DNA of 64,000 nt from Hymenobacter cellulosilyticus. Lineage in GTDB: Bacteria > Bacteroidota > Bacteroidia > Cytophagales > Hymenobacteraceae. The stretch covers positions 5,446,501-5,510,500 of the forward strand of contig NZ_CP095046.1 in the NCBI RefSeq assembly GCF_022919215.1, given 5' to 3'. This document shows positions 26,486 to 36,294 of the stretch, piece by piece (the stretch's first letter is position 1; each line of letters opens with the position of its first letter). Under the pieces are notes generated by a model, which did no database searches, was not told the origin of the DNA, and was given only the letters and a program-made list of their open reading frames with translations. Both the position numbers and the translations under genes were made by a program.

Positions 26486-27808
26486 ATGCGCATTATTACC
26501 CTTGTTACCGGGCTCCTGCTCGGCACCGCAGTGGGCGCTACGGCCCAAATGGCCCGGCCCCAGCAGCCCACCGGCCGCCCCGAGCACGAGTCGCTGCTCC
26601 GGCTGGGCAAGTCGGCCTCCGCTCCTACGGCGCGCCGCTTTACAAACAGCACCAAGCCCGGCCGGGCCGTGCACCACACCTGGAACTCGACCAACAACAG
26701 CTGGACCAAGGCCACGGTGGAAACCTACGCCTACGACAGCCAGGGTCGCCTAACCCAGGACGCAGTGGCCGACTCGGCTACCCAGGAGCCGCAGTACCGC
26801 AGCCTCTACAGCTACAATGCCCAGGGCCTGAACACGGAGGAAGTGTACCAGACCTGGAACGGCTCAGCCTGGGTCAACACCGGGCACTACGCGGTTATCT
26901 ATGACTCCTATGGTAACATCACCGAGGCGTTGTACCAGGAGTGGACCGGCACGGCCTGGCGCACCAATGACGGCAGCCGTTACCAGCTGACCTACAACCC
27001 AGCCGGCGTGCTGCTTACTGAGGTAGTACAGGACTTCGACATGGGAGTTTTCGTCAATTCCCATAAGTTGACTTACACTGTGTCGGCCAACAACGAGTGG
27101 ACCTCGATGGTGCAGCAAGCCTGGAAACAGGGTGCCTGGCAGGATGAAGCCCGCTACACCTACACCTGGCACAACTGGAGCAAGCGGCAGAACAGCACGG
27201 TGCTGGTGGAAATGTGGCAAAGCCAATGGCAGCCGGCGTCGCGCTATACGTATGTTTACGGGGCTAATGACAGCTATATCGTGACGGCCGAAGAGTTTCT
27301 TGCGACGGGTACCTGGCAGAACACCTTTCGCGACAAGCACACCTACGACACCCAGGGCTACAACACGGAGTACACCTCGGAAGAATGGAAAAACAACGCC
27401 TGGAGCCTGGAGTTCGGCCAACGTTTGGTGCTGCGTTACGCGGCCACGGGCGAGTTGCTGCGCCTGTTGAGCCAGGTGTATGAGCCCAACCGCAGCACCG
27501 GCTACATCAACTCCGACCTCTACACCTACTCGGCTTTTGTGCTGCTGACCAACAAGAGCAAAGCCGCTGGGGCACTGGCCGCCGAGGCCTACCCGAATCC
27601 GACTACCGGCCCGGTAACCCTGCGCTGGAATGGAGCCGCCCGCAGCGCCGAGGTACTCAACCCCCTGGGCCAGACCGTGCGCACGGTAGTGCTGCCAGCC
27701 GGCACCACCGCCCACACCTTCGATATGAACGGCCTGCCCGCGGGCGTGTACAGCATCCGGCTCCAAACCACGGCCGGTATTGTCAACCAGCGCCTGGTCA
27801 AGCAGTAA
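26486..27808 (+). CDS. type IX secreted protein with YD-like repeats and C-terminal sorting domain
   Basis: 440-residue secreted protein. The signal peptide is MRIITLVTGLLLGTAVGATAQ. The body is built of about six repeats of 30-50 residues rich in Tyr, Trp and Asn (YAYDSQGRL, YSYNAQGLNTEEVYQTWNG, YDSYGNITEALYQEW, YTWHNWSKRQN), like the YD/RHS-type or sugar-binding repeats of Bacteroidota surface proteins. The last 80 residues are a type A sorting domain: AYPNPTTGPVTLRW, LNPLGQTVR, DMNGLPAGVYSIRLQ and a terminal VNQRLVKQ. ATG 26486 is chosen because it begins the signal peptide. Exported and surface-attached by the type IX system (known for the domain); binding function inferred. Confidence 0.88.
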   Translation: MRIITLVTGLLLGTAVGATAQMARPQQPTGRPEHESLLRLGKSASAPTARRFTNSTKPGRAVHHTWNSTNNSWTKATVETYAYDSQGRLTQDAVADSATQEPQYRSLYSYNAQGLNTEEVYQTWNGSAWVNTGHYAVIYDSYGNITEALYQEWTGTAWRTNDGSRYQLTYNPAGVLLTEVVQDFDMGVFVNSHKLTYTVSANNEWTSMVQQAWKQGAWQDEARYTYTWHNWSKRQNSTVLVEMWQSQWQPASRYTYVYGANDSYIVTAEEFLATGTWQNTFRDKHTYDTQGYNTEYTSEEWKNNAWSLEFGQRLVLRYAATGELLRLLSQVYEPNRSTGYINSDLYTYSAFVLLTNKSKAAGALAAEAYPNPTTGPVTLRWNGAARSAEVLNPLGQTVRTVVLPAGTTAHTFDMNGLPAGVYSIRLQTTAGIVNQRLVKQ

Positions 27809-27841
27809 GGTTGCTGGCCCTGATGGGCAGTATTATAAAGC

Positions 27842-27875
27842 AAAAAGAGCCCGGCTGCCTAGCCGGGCTCTTTTT
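27842..27875. terminator. bidirectional terminator
   Basis: AAAAAGAGCCCGGCT / AGCCGGGCTCTTTTT, 15-bp stem with 4-base loop, between convergent genes. Confidence 0.92.
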
Positions 27876-27896
27876 GTGGTAAGCAGTGTAGGTTGC

Positions 27897-29533
27897 CTAG
27901 CGGACGCTCAAAGCTGCGTGGGCAACTTCGCCGTTGGCCAGCGTGGCGCGCAGCTGGTATACGCCGGGCGTGAGGCCTTCGAGCGACACGGGGCAGGCAC
28001 CCGCTACGGCGGGCAGCTGCTGCTCGCGCACCGTACGACCCAGGGCATCACTCAGCACCAGGCGCCCCCCACCGGCTGGCAGCGTGAGGGTAGCGCTGCC
28101 GGAAGCCGGGTTGGGGAACACGCTGAGCTTACTGGCAACAGGCGCTGTGCGAGTGCTAGCCACGGTGCCGCCCGCGCTGAGCTTGGCAACTATAGCGCCC
28201 AGGTCGCCGGTAGTAGCGGGCAGGTTGCCGAAGGTGATGCGGCCTACGACCGCGCCCGTAACGAAGGCATTGCCATCCTTGTCAGTGGCTAATCCTAGGC
28301 CGGTGGAAAGGTCGTCGGTAGTAGCGCCGTTGGCTTTATCGGCCCACAGCACGTTGCCGGGGCTGTCGAAGCGGGCCACGAACAGGCTTTCCCCACGCTG
28401 TTCAGAACCGTAGAGCCAAACGCTGCGGTGCCCTGGAAGCCTCCGGTCACGTAGTAACCGCCGCGGTTGTCGTAGGCTACCTCGTTGGCTACGTATTCAC
28501 CTAGTGCGGAGGGCTTGATCCGCTTGGTCCAGACGGGGCTGCCCTGGGTAGTGAAGCGGGCCACGTAAATGCCGCTGTCATTGTCGTTGCCGATATCTAC
28601 TCCATTGTAGAAGCCTGCCACCACGGGGTTGCCGTTGGCATCCACGGCTACGCTCAGGCCGCTGTCTTCGAAGGCATCACCGTCGCGCTGGGCCCACAGG
28701 ATAACACCGGCCGGACTCACTTTGCACACATACATATCACTCTCGCCCGCGCTGGTGAGGCTGATGGTGCCAAAAGAGGCCGTTTGTCCAAAGCTTCCGG
28801 TAATGTAGGCATTGCCGGCCGCGTCCAGCGCCAGGTCGTTGGCCAGGCCCAGGGTCCCGATTACGTTTGTTTGCACCACGGTGCCGGTTGGCGACAAGCG
28901 AGCCAGAAAAATACCTTCCCCCGTCACTGTCGGGCCGCCAAAGCTAATGGCGTCATTGAAGTCGCCGGCAATAAGCACGTTGCCGCTGGCGTCGACAGCT
29001 ACGCCCTGCGCGAAGGCACCTTCGCTGCCGCCCTGCCGGACCCACTGCAGCACGCCTTGGCCGTTGTACTTGGCGATGTAGGCATCGTTGCCGTCACTGG
29101 TGAGCGTGGTGCTGCCCAGGGTCAGATCATCGGCGAAGTACCCGACGATATACACGTTGCCGGCAGCATCGGCAGCCACGTTGCTATACACGTCACCGTT
29201 GGACGACTCCAAGGCAGTAGCCCAGGCAACGGTACCATCGGGGTTATACTTGGCCAGGAACATGTGGCCGTCGCCGGCCCCGGGTCCCTCCGTCAGCGTG
29301 ACCGTGCCCAGCGTAATCGTGCCTTCGAAGAAGCCCGTCACGAACTGGCTACCGTCAGGCGCCAGGGCAATTTTACGGCCGAAGCTGCCGCTGTTGGCAG
29401 TCGCAGCGCCGACGCGCTGCACGCTGGCCCAGGTAGGAGCGGTTTGCGCCTGGGTTGCCAAAGAAGTCAGGCCCAGCAAGGCGAGCAGGCCCAGACGGGG
29501 CAGGAGCGGCTTAAAGGAAGTAGAAAACGACAT
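27897..29533 (-). CDS. type IX secreted SBBP/beta-propeller repeat protein, frame broken
   Basis: About 545 residues when repaired. Signal peptide (residues 1-30, ending ATQAQ). Then some eight repeats of the SBBP type, each with a core such as DAAGNVYIVGYFADDLTLG, VDASGNVLIAGDFN, DAAGNAYITGSFG or VDANGNPVVAGFYNG: beta-propeller blades. At the end is a type A sorting domain: SVFPNPASGSATLTLP, DALGRTVREQ and LTPGVYQLRATL. The frame breaks in the four-C run 28391-28394. One added base gives LNSVGESLFVARFDSPGN. Surface or secreted protein. A similar protein is encoded at 31343, so the two are paralogues. Confidence 0.88.
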
Positions 29534-29813
29534 AATAAGTGGGGTGGAATGAGATGAATAAGTAGTGTTTGAATAGTCCTTGGCAGGACGAAAGTGAGTC
29601 GAAGTTAGAAAGCCAAGTTTGATTACTAACCAGACAAACCGATATATACTGGAAAACCAGTAGAAAAAACGGTCTTTTGCCGCGCCTCAGGATACTTGAC
29701 CAACGGGATAATTCAAGAGCTACCCGGGATTCAGAAAATACCAGCCAGCAGCTGCCTGATGGTACGGGTGTAGCACTCCGCTGCTATTTTGCGCCCTCGC
29801 TACCCCTATCCGT

Positions 29814-30545
29814 ATGTCTGCTTCCTCCCAACTACAGTTTCTGGGTCACGCCAGCTTCCGCATTACTACGCCCGAGGGCCGCATCATTCTGCTCGACCCC
29901 TGGCTGACCGGCAACCCCTACGTGCCCGCGGCGCTGCGCACGCCCGAGCGCGCCGACCTGGTGCTCATCACCCACGGCCACGACGACCATTTCGACCCCG
30001 AGCTGCCAGCGCTGCTGGCCCGAACCGGGGCCCGGGTGGTGGCTCCGGCTCCGGTGCGCTTTTACCTCGCTGAGCAGGGCGTGCCCGCCGAGCAGTTGGA
30101 GCCCATGAACGTGGGCGGCGGCATCGACGTGCTGGATCTGCGCCTGACCATGACCGTAGCCCACCACGCGGCCCACGTTGATTTGCCCGGTTCTAAAACC
30201 GGCTTTCAGCACGAGGCCGTCGGCTACATCCTGCACCTGTCGGACGACGTGGTGCTTTATGCGGCCGGCGACACGGCCCTGTTTGGTGACATGCGCCTGC
30301 TGGCTGAGCTCTACCAGCCTACCGTGGCCCTACTGCCCATTGGTGACCGGTACACGATGGGGCCGCGCGAAGCCGCCGTGGCTGCCCGCCTGTTGCAGGT
30401 GCGCCACGTGGTGCCGTTCCACTACGGCACGTTTGCCTCACTGCTGGGCACGCCTGAGCAGCTCCGGCAGCACCTCTCGCCCGCCGATGCAGTAGAAGTT
30501 CACGAGCTGCAAGCCGGCGCTGTCCTGGACCTTGGAAGTCTGTAG
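29814..30545 (+). CDS. MBL-fold metal-dependent hydrolase (UPF0173 type)
   Basis: 243-residue cytosolic protein. Opens with LQFLGHASFRITTPEG and LLDPWLTGNP, then the metal motif THGHDDHFD at about residues 52-60, VAHHAAHVD, YAAGDTALFGDM (Asp ligand) and a final VVPFHYGTF with the last His. This is the usual layout and length of UPF0173 (UlaG-related) hydrolases. Not paralogous in detail to the MBL protein at 24106. Single gene, no evident regulator. Confidence 0.92.
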   Translation: MSASSQLQFLGHASFRITTPEGRIILLDPWLTGNPYVPAALRTPERADLVLITHGHDDHFDPELPALLARTGARVVAPAPVRFYLAEQGVPAEQLEPMNVGGGIDVLDLRLTMTVAHHAAHVDLPGSKTGFQHEAVGYILHLSDDVVLYAAGDTALFGDMRLLAELYQPTVALLPIGDRYTMGPREAAVAARLLQVRHVVPFHYGTFASLLGTPEQLRQHLSPADAVEVHELQAGAVLDLGSL

Positions 30546-31342
30546 GTAATACAAGAGGTAATACAAGCGGGCGGGAGGCTGCTGATAGGACGGCGCAGTA
30601 GCGAGTTCCGAAAGATTTTTTTCAGCAAGAGTTCAGGTCACTTGGCGCAGCATAATGGAGGCTGCAATGCCTGTCCTGATTCACTCTCTTTTAAGCTCAA
30701 ATCAAAGCCTAGGTGGTTTTTACCCGGTCGACGGCAAAGGGAAGTTCGGCTTTTTAGAGGTGGGGCTGGACCTAGTAAAAAGGTTCTGGCCGCTGCTTTT
30801 CTATTCTGAGCTTGCCCCTTGACATACGCCGTCTTCCGGCTCGACTGTAACGAGTGTTAACAGCCCACCAACAAGCTGGGCACTAGGCCCGTGCCACGGT
30901 GGGCAGGACGAAATTCTTTTTCTTGGATAATGTCATTTATAAATAAGATTTAATAATTTCATTTTTAGAACAAGTAGTTGGATCGTGGTACCGGGCTCCG
31001 GTTGCAGTTGTACGGAGAGGTTGAGTAGCGAGTCGCAAAGGCGCTACCGTTTGAAGTTGGACATACAGCAGATTGTTAACATCTTAGCTAAACCCAGGCC
31101 TGTATTATAAGCGGGTTCTGACTATGGTGCGGGCCGCTGCCCTCGTGCGGCCTTATCGTTATGCTTCCTGGCCCTGCTCCCGGTGTGGAGCTACGGCAAT
31201 TCTGCCAGTTGTCGGCCTCTTCCCTTTCTTACTCAGCTAGTCTTCCCCTACTCCGCGGCAAGGTCGCGGCCGGGCTTCCCTTTGACTTTACCATTTCACT
31301 TTTCACCCATTTTTCTCATTCTCCCATCCGCGCCGCGCTACT
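30546..31342. other. 797-base gene-free region
   Basis: No credible ORF, tRNA or known RNA found. It begins with a direct repeat GGTAATACAAGA / GGTAATACAAG (30545-30568). Around 30864-30905 is a possible stem formed by CCCACC and GGTGGG. An AT-rich patch (30905-30970) precedes a stretch of plain GC-rich sequence. The promoter of the gene at 31343 must lie at its end. Confidence 0.5.
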
Positions 31343-32959
31343 ATGAAACAACTCTTCCTCACTTTCGCCCTCTTTCTGCTGGCCTCCGCTGCTACCCTTG
31401 CCCAAACCCCGACCTGGAGCTGGCTGCGTACTGTGGAAGGCGTCAATTCCATAACCGATATTGCCTGCGCGCCCACCGGAGATTTTTACCTGACGGGCCG
31501 CTTTGATAACCGCCTGCAACTCGGCAACCGCGTGCTCACCAGCCCCGGCCCTTGCCTGTACATAGCCCGCCTCGACGCCAGCGGGCAGGTGCAGCAAGTC
31601 ACTCAGTTCAACGTGAGCATTGACGGGCTGCCCAACAGCCTGGCTGTGGACCGCAACGGCAACTGCTACCTGACGGGTTCTTTCCGTGGCACGCTTAGCC
31701 ATGGTCGCAACACCCTGCTCGTTTCCCAGACTCTGGACGCGGCCGACGTGCTGCTGCTCAAAACTACCCCGACGGGCACGGTTAGCTGGGCGCGGCAGGT
31801 TAGCAGCACCGCTCCCGACCGGAACACTACTCCGAACCAGGGCTGGTCGGTGGCCGTGGACGCCAGCGGCAACAGCTTCGTAACGGGCACGGTGAGTGGG
31901 GCCACCGTCCGCTTTGGCAGCTTGAGCTTCAGCAACCGCCAAAACCGGGCGTTTCTGGCCAGCTATTCCTCCCAGGGCGCGGTGCGCTGGGCCAAGGTGT
32001 GGGACGCTCCCGCCGGAGCTTACGCGCTGAGCGCGGGCCGGGCCACGGTGGTCGACGGGGCTGGCAACTGCTACGTGAGCGGCAATTTCTTTAACACGCT
32101 GACCATCGACGGCACCACCCTGCAGCCCGCCAACTCCGACAGCAACCTGTTTCTGCTGCGTTTTGATGCCGCCCAGGGCCAGCTGCGGTGGGCGCTGGCC
32201 CCGGCCGGCTCCGGCGACGGACGCAGCCTGGGCACCGATGCCGCCGGCAAAGTCTATCTGGCCGACAGCTTTAGCGGCACCACATCCTTTGGGACTAGCA
32301 CGCTCACCAGCACCGGCAGCGCCGACATCTTCGTGGCACGTTACACCCCGCAGGGTCAGGCGGAATGGGCTACGGCCCTGGGCGGCCCCAACTACGACTT
32401 CCCCACCGATATTGCCGTGGATAAGGCCGCGGGCTGTGCCTACCTCACCGGCTCCCAGGCCAACGGGCAGGCCTTCATCACCCAGTTGCAGGCCACTGGG
32501 CAAGTGGCGCGCACCACGCTAGTGGGCGGCCCCGGCAGCAGCACCGGCACCAGCCTGATTCTGGACGGGCGCAACACGGTATACACGGCGGGCATTGCCA
32601 CGGGCAGCTGCCAGTTTGGTCCTTATGCCACTTCCAGCCCCGCCACGGCCGGCTATCTGGCCCGTTTGGAAAGTGCCGGTACGCGCCGGGAAGTCCAGCC
32701 TGCCCCGCTGGTGACGAGCGTATTTCCCAACCCGGCGCAGGGCCGCTTTACGCTCCGCATCGAGGCCCCGGTGGCTGATGAGGCATTTAAGGCTACGCTC
32801 CTGAGCCCGTTCGGGCGCGTTGTGGCCCAGCAAACCCTGCACACTACGGCCGGCAATACCGATGCAACGTTTGATACCGCCGGCCTGCCCGGTGGCCTGT
32901 ACGTGCTCAATCTGGAGCATAATCAGCAAGTGACGACGCAGCTGGTGAACGTGCGCTAA
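31343..32959 (+). CDS. type IX secreted SBBP/beta-propeller repeat protein
   Basis: 538-residue secreted protein with signal peptide MKQLFLTFALFLLASAATLA. The central part is made of propeller-type repeats: VDRNGNCYLTGSF, VDASGNSFVTGTVSG, VDGAGNCYVSGNFFN, DAAGKVYLADSFSG, VDKAAGCAYLTGS. The last 80 residues form a type A sorting domain (SVFPNPAQGRFTLRI, LLSPFGRVVAQQ, TAGLPGGLYVLNLE). Surface-exposed or released via type IX secretion. Intact reading frame, in contrast to the paralogue at 27897. Ligand unknown. Confidence 0.9.
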   Translation: MKQLFLTFALFLLASAATLAQTPTWSWLRTVEGVNSITDIACAPTGDFYLTGRFDNRLQLGNRVLTSPGPCLYIARLDASGQVQQVTQFNVSIDGLPNSLAVDRNGNCYLTGSFRGTLSHGRNTLLVSQTLDAADVLLLKTTPTGTVSWARQVSSTAPDRNTTPNQGWSVAVDASGNSFVTGTVSGATVRFGSLSFSNRQNRAFLASYSSQGAVRWAKVWDAPAGAYALSAGRATVVDGAGNCYVSGNFFNTLTIDGTTLQPANSDSNLFLLRFDAAQGQLRWALAPAGSGDGRSLGTDAAGKVYLADSFSGTTSFGTSTLTSTGSADIFVARYTPQGQAEWATALGGPNYDFPTDIAVDKAAGCAYLTGSQANGQAFITQLQATGQVARTTLVGGPGSSTGTSLILDGRNTVYTAGIATGSCQFGPYATSSPATAGYLARLESAGTRREVQPAPLVTSVFPNPAQGRFTLRIEAPVADEAFKATLLSPFGRVVAQQTLHTTAGNTDATFDTAGLPGGLYVLNLEHNQQVTTQLVNVR

Positions 32960-33112
32960 GGGCTGATATACGCGCCTGGCTAGAGCCGTCCGCTTGGCTG
33001 AATTCTCAGTTGGGCGGGCGGCTTATGCTTTTTCCCTTTGGCTGGTTGGTAGAAGACAAAATCCGGCCGGGCTGGTTTAAGAAGGATTGTAGGCTGCTAC
33101 TTTACTTCTAAG

Positions 33113-33904
33113 ATGGATTTACAACTCACCAATAAACTGGCGCTGGTTACCGGCTCCACGGCCGGTATCGGACTGGCTATTGCCCAACGCCTGGCCGCCG
33201 AGGGCGCCGAAGTTATTCTGACCGGGCGCACCACGGCCCGCATCGACGAGGCCCGGGCTGCTATTCTGGCCGCCACGCCCGAAGCCCGGGTGCGGGGCGT
33301 CGCCGTCGACTTCGGCAAGGCCGAAGAGGTACAGAACCTGCTGCGGGAAGTGCCCACGGTAGACATTCTGGTGAACAACGTGGGCATTTTCGAGCCCCGG
33401 CCTTTCGCCGACATCACCGACGAGGAATGGCTGCGGTTTTTCGAGGTGAACGTGCTGAGCGGGGTACGGCTGTCCCGGCAGTATTTCCCGCTGATGCTGG
33501 CCCAGAACTGGGGCCGGATTCTGTTCATCTCCAGCGAATCGGGCCTGCAGATTCCCGAGGAAATGATACACTACGGCACCACCAAAACCGCCCAGCTCGG
33601 TGTAGCCCGCGGCATGGCTGAGCTGACTAAAGGCACCAACGTCACGGTCAACTCGGTGCTGCCGGGACCTACGGCTTCGGAAGGCGTGCAGGAGTTTCTG
33701 GCCAAGCTCTCGGCCGAAGGCAAAACCAAGGAGGAAGCCGAGCACGACTTTTTCCAGAATGCCCGGCCCTCGTCGTTGCTACAGCGCTTCGCCACCCCCG
33801 ACGAAATTGCCACGATGGTAGCCTACCTGGCCAGCCCCCTGGCCGCGGCCACCAACGGCGCCTCCGTACGCGTCGACGGCGGCGTGATTCGCAGCATTGC
33901 CTAG
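33113..33904 (+). CDS. SDR family NAD(P)-dependent oxidoreductase
   Basis: 263-residue classical short-chain dehydrogenase. Cofactor motif TGSTAGIG (residues about 13-20), NNVG (variant of NNAG) near residue 90, catalytic Ser in ISSESG near 141 and YGTTK (Tyr-x3-Lys) near 155. LPGPTASEGVQEFL and a C-terminal GASVRVDGGVIRS tail complete the fold. Resembles 3-oxoacyl-ACP reductase-like members of unknown substrate. Single gene with its own terminator. Confidence 0.93.
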   Translation: MDLQLTNKLALVTGSTAGIGLAIAQRLAAEGAEVILTGRTTARIDEARAAILAATPEARVRGVAVDFGKAEEVQNLLREVPTVDILVNNVGIFEPRPFADITDEEWLRFFEVNVLSGVRLSRQYFPLMLAQNWGRILFISSESGLQIPEEMIHYGTTKTAQLGVARGMAELTKGTNVTVNSVLPGPTASEGVQEFLAKLSAEGKTKEEAEHDFFQNARPSSLLQRFATPDEIATMVAYLASPLAAATNGASVRVDGGVIRSIA

Positions 33905-33928
33905 CAGCTTCGCTATTCTGTGATTTAC

Positions 33929-33963
33929 AAAAAAGGGCCTCCCGGTAGCGGGAGGCCCTTTTT
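33929..33963. terminator. bidirectional terminator
   Basis: GGGCCTCCCG / CGGGAGGCCC stem with a small loop, A run before and T run after, between convergent genes. Confidence 0.92.
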
Positions 33964-33990
33964 GTTTACACTTTCAAAATCAGCTTCGGC

Positions 33991-34733
33991 TTAAAACCAG
34001 ATGAGCACCACCAAGGCTACTACGGCCAGCAGGAAGCCCACCACCGCCGTATTGACGCGCATCTCCGGGGAGCGGCCCGGCAGCAGGCCTAGCGTGGCTA
34101 CCACCAGCAGCACTCCGAGCAATGGGCTAAACGAGCCGTAGATATTGCCGCCCGAGGCCTTAAAAATAGGGTACTCGCCCAACGTAGTGGGCGGGGCACT
34201 GATGCGGCGCACTACGCCCAGCAGCGGCGTTTGGCTTACCGTTACCTGCATGCCTTCACGCACACGGTGCCCATAGCGGCTGGGCACCCGAAACGCCGTG
34301 CGGGCGTGGTCACGTCGTAGGCCATCTGCGGGTCGGAGGCCGACGAAGACACGGACACAATCTGCCGGGTCAGCACGGTTTCGCGGGCAAACTCCCGCGG
34401 GGGCAGTAGCCAGTCGAGGGCCAGCAGCAGGCAAAACGCCACCAGGGCCAGGTTGAGCCAGCGGGCGGCCGGGGCATAGCGCGCCATCATCAGCGCCGTG
34501 GGGTCGGGCGGCAACTCGGGCTCGGGCTCCTGGGCCAGCAGCACGTTGTAGGCCAGCCGCCGGCCCGGGTGCGTCAGAATTTCGTAGCCCGTGTGCACTT
34601 CCCGCAGGCGGGCCTGCATGGCCGGGTCGGCGGTACGGCGGCTCAGGCGGGTTTTCTGGCGCTGGTACGCCTGCTCAATTTCAACCTGCGAGGCGGTAAC
34701 ATCCACACCCAGAAGGCGGTAATAATCCTGCAT
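33991..34733 (-). CDS. J-domain-like membrane protein, frame broken
   Basis: About 247 residues after repair. The N-terminal 65 residues are DnaJ-like: MQDYYRLLGVDVTASQVEIE, AYQRQKTRLSRRTAD, GYEILTHPGRRLAYN. The HPD tripeptide between helices II and III is missing. A membrane segment LNLALVAFCLLLALDWLL follows at about 95-112, then a periplasm-facing or cytosolic strand-rich part (GMQVTVSQTPLLGVVRRI) and two terminal helices (LLGVLLVVATLGLLPG; VVGFLLAVVALVVLIWF). One base must be added in the GGG run at 34302-34304 to give DVTTPRTAFRVPSRYG. Without HPD it is unlikely to stimulate DnaK. Confidence 0.75.
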
Positions 34734-34837
34734 ACCCGGATTCGTTCAAGGAAAGCCTTAAAATAACGAACCCCGCCCGACGGCCCTATAGCCCAGCCAT
34801 TTAATTTCTCGGCTTCAGTCCGGGTTTGGGCAGCCAG

Positions 34838-35035
34838 TTAGCGGAACAGCGCCAGCAGGCTGCCGCGTTGCCGCGTCGGGCTCTGGTAGTGCTTATAGAT
34901 GGGGCGGTGAACGTAACGACGACCCCGCTGCCGGGCCCGCTGGTAAGGCGTGTCAGCCACTGCGCTCAGCGAAGCACACAACAACAGCAACACGGCCACG
35001 AAAGTAGAAACCCGGCGGAATACGGAAATACGCAT
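34838..35035 (-). CDS. small exported basic protein, 65 aa
   Basis: MRISVFRRVSTFVAVLLLLC begins a signal peptide ending SAVADT. The mature part is about 37 residues and strongly basic (YQRARQRGRRYVHRPIYKHY). ATG 35035 is picked because it starts the signal peptide; the frame is open 26 codons upstream. Unknown function. A secreted cationic peptide or envelope-associated protein is possible. Confidence 0.55.
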   Translation of the reverse strand: MRISVFRRVSTFVAVLLLLCASLSAVADTPYQRARQRGRRYVHRPIYKHYQSPTRQRGSLLALFR

Positions 35036-35269
35036 GACAAAAGCGGTGAAAGGTGGGAGAAGAATGGTTACGACGCCGACCGGCAGCGCCTTATTTCTTT
35101 CAAAGAGAAGCAACTAGCCGCAGCCCTGTCAGGCTTTTGGCTGAGCGCCTCGTTTTCATCTGCCAAAGGCTATATTTTCTATCCGGCGTAGTAGGGCGAA
35201 GCTGGTCGGGGCCCGGCCCGCTAGCTGACTTACCTTAAAAATTCTGGAAGGCGGAGTACAACTTTCAAT

Positions 35270-35293
35270 GTATGACGTATATTTACGTCATAC
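35270..35293. promoter_or_regulatory. inverted-repeat operator of the ArsR-type regulator
   Basis: GTATGACGTA / TACGTCATAC, 10-bp arms around TATT, ending 13 bases before the regulator ATG at 35307. A typical self-regulating ArsR operator position. Confidence 0.7.
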
Positions 35294-35306
35294 TTCATAG
35301 TTCATC

Positions 35307-35657
35307 ATGACCTTTTCAAAAAGTGCCGATTTTACCGCCGACCAGCAGTACCTGGCCCGCATGGCCAAAGCCCTGGCCCACCCGGCGCGGGTGGCCATCA
35401 TTCAATTGCTGGCGGCCAAGCAAACCTGCATTTCCGGTGATATTGCCGCCGAGCTGCCCTTGTCGCGCACCACAGTGTCGCAGCACTTGCAGGAGCTGAA
35501 AGCCCTGGACCTGATTCAGGGCGAAATCGACGGGCTAACGGTCTGCTACTGCCTCAACACGGAGCTGCTGCGCGCGGTCTACCAGCAGTTTTCGGCCTTT
35601 TTCGAAGTGGCTACAAGCACTACGGCCGGGGGCTCAGCGGAGGCCTGCGCCTGCTAG
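35307..35657 (+). CDS. ArsR/SmtB family transcriptional regulator
   Basis: 116-residue winged-helix repressor. MAKALAHPARVAIIQLLAA, then CISGDIAAELPLSRTTVSQH (recognition helix with TTVSQH), LQELKALDLIQGEIDGLTV. A Cys occurs just before the recognition region (KQTCISGD) and a Cys-x-Cys ends the protein (EACAC). These are candidate arsenite/metal ligands. A perfect inverted repeat lies 13 bases before the start. The downstream DUF6428 and GNAT genes suggest arsenical response. No efflux gene is in the window. Confidence 0.92.
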   Translation: MTFSKSADFTADQQYLARMAKALAHPARVAIIQLLAAKQTCISGDIAAELPLSRTTVSQHLQELKALDLIQGEIDGLTVCYCLNTELLRAVYQQFSAFFEVATSTTAGGSAEACAC

Positions 35658-35709
35658 CTCGTTTCTTTTTCAAGAATTTTTCCATCCTATACTCCCACTC
35701 CTTACGACC

Positions 35710-36167
35710 ATGAAAATCTCCGAAATGAAGCAGAGCCTGGCCGGGCTTGCGGCCGTCAACTTCCGACTGCCCGGCGGCGAATACCTGCCCTCCCACTTTC
35801 ATGTGACCGAGGTAGGCTTGGTGAGCAAGCATTTTATTGACTGCGGCGGAGTAGAGCGGCGGGAAACCGTGGCCAACTTCCAGCTCTGGGAAGCCGGCGA
35901 CTACGACCACCGCCTGGCACCCCAGAAGTTTCTGCACATCCTGACTTTGTCGGAGAAAATTCTGGCCGGGAAGACCTGGACATCGAGGTAGAGTATCAAC
36001 AGGAAACCATCGGCAAGTTTGGCCTGACCTTCGACGGCCAGGACTTCGTTTTGACGCCCAAGCAAACGGCCTGCCTGGCCCAGGATGCCTGCGGTATTCC
36101 TGCCCACCTGCAGGCTTTGCCCCAGCTGCAGGTAGCGGGATGCGCCCCGGGCGGCGGGTGCTGCTAA
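35710..36167 (+). CDS. DUF6428 family protein, frame broken
   Basis: About 152 residues after repair. N-terminal half: MKISEMKQSLAGLAAVNFRL, YLPSHFHVTEVGLVSKHFID, VANFQLWEAGDYDHRLAPQK. The frame then stops at KTWTSR. One base added to the GGG at 35968-35970 continues it as AGEDLDIEVEYQQETIGKFG and ends in a Cys-rich tail AGCAPGGGCC at 36167. The family is typically encoded in Bacteroidota arsenic loci, next to arsR, as here (52 bases after it). The terminal Cys cluster and His-rich HFHV segment suggest metal(loid) binding (inference). Confidence 0.85.
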
Positions 36168-36261
36168 AGCAGCTTTTCAGCTAAGCCTAGCAAAACGCCG
36201 CTAAGCAGCAGAAAATCTTCTTTTTCCCGATTAAAACGCCGGCCTGCTACGGCGGGCCGAC

Positions 36262-36269
36262 TACGTTTG
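36262..36269 (+). promoter_or_regulatory. -7 promoter element for the GNAT gene
   Basis: TACGTTTG, exact match to TAnnTTTG, 26 bases before the ATG at 36295. The GNAT gene may thus have its own promoter besides the arsR transcript. Confidence 0.5.
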
Positions 36270-36294
36270 CCATTAAAGCTACCTACACTCTGCC

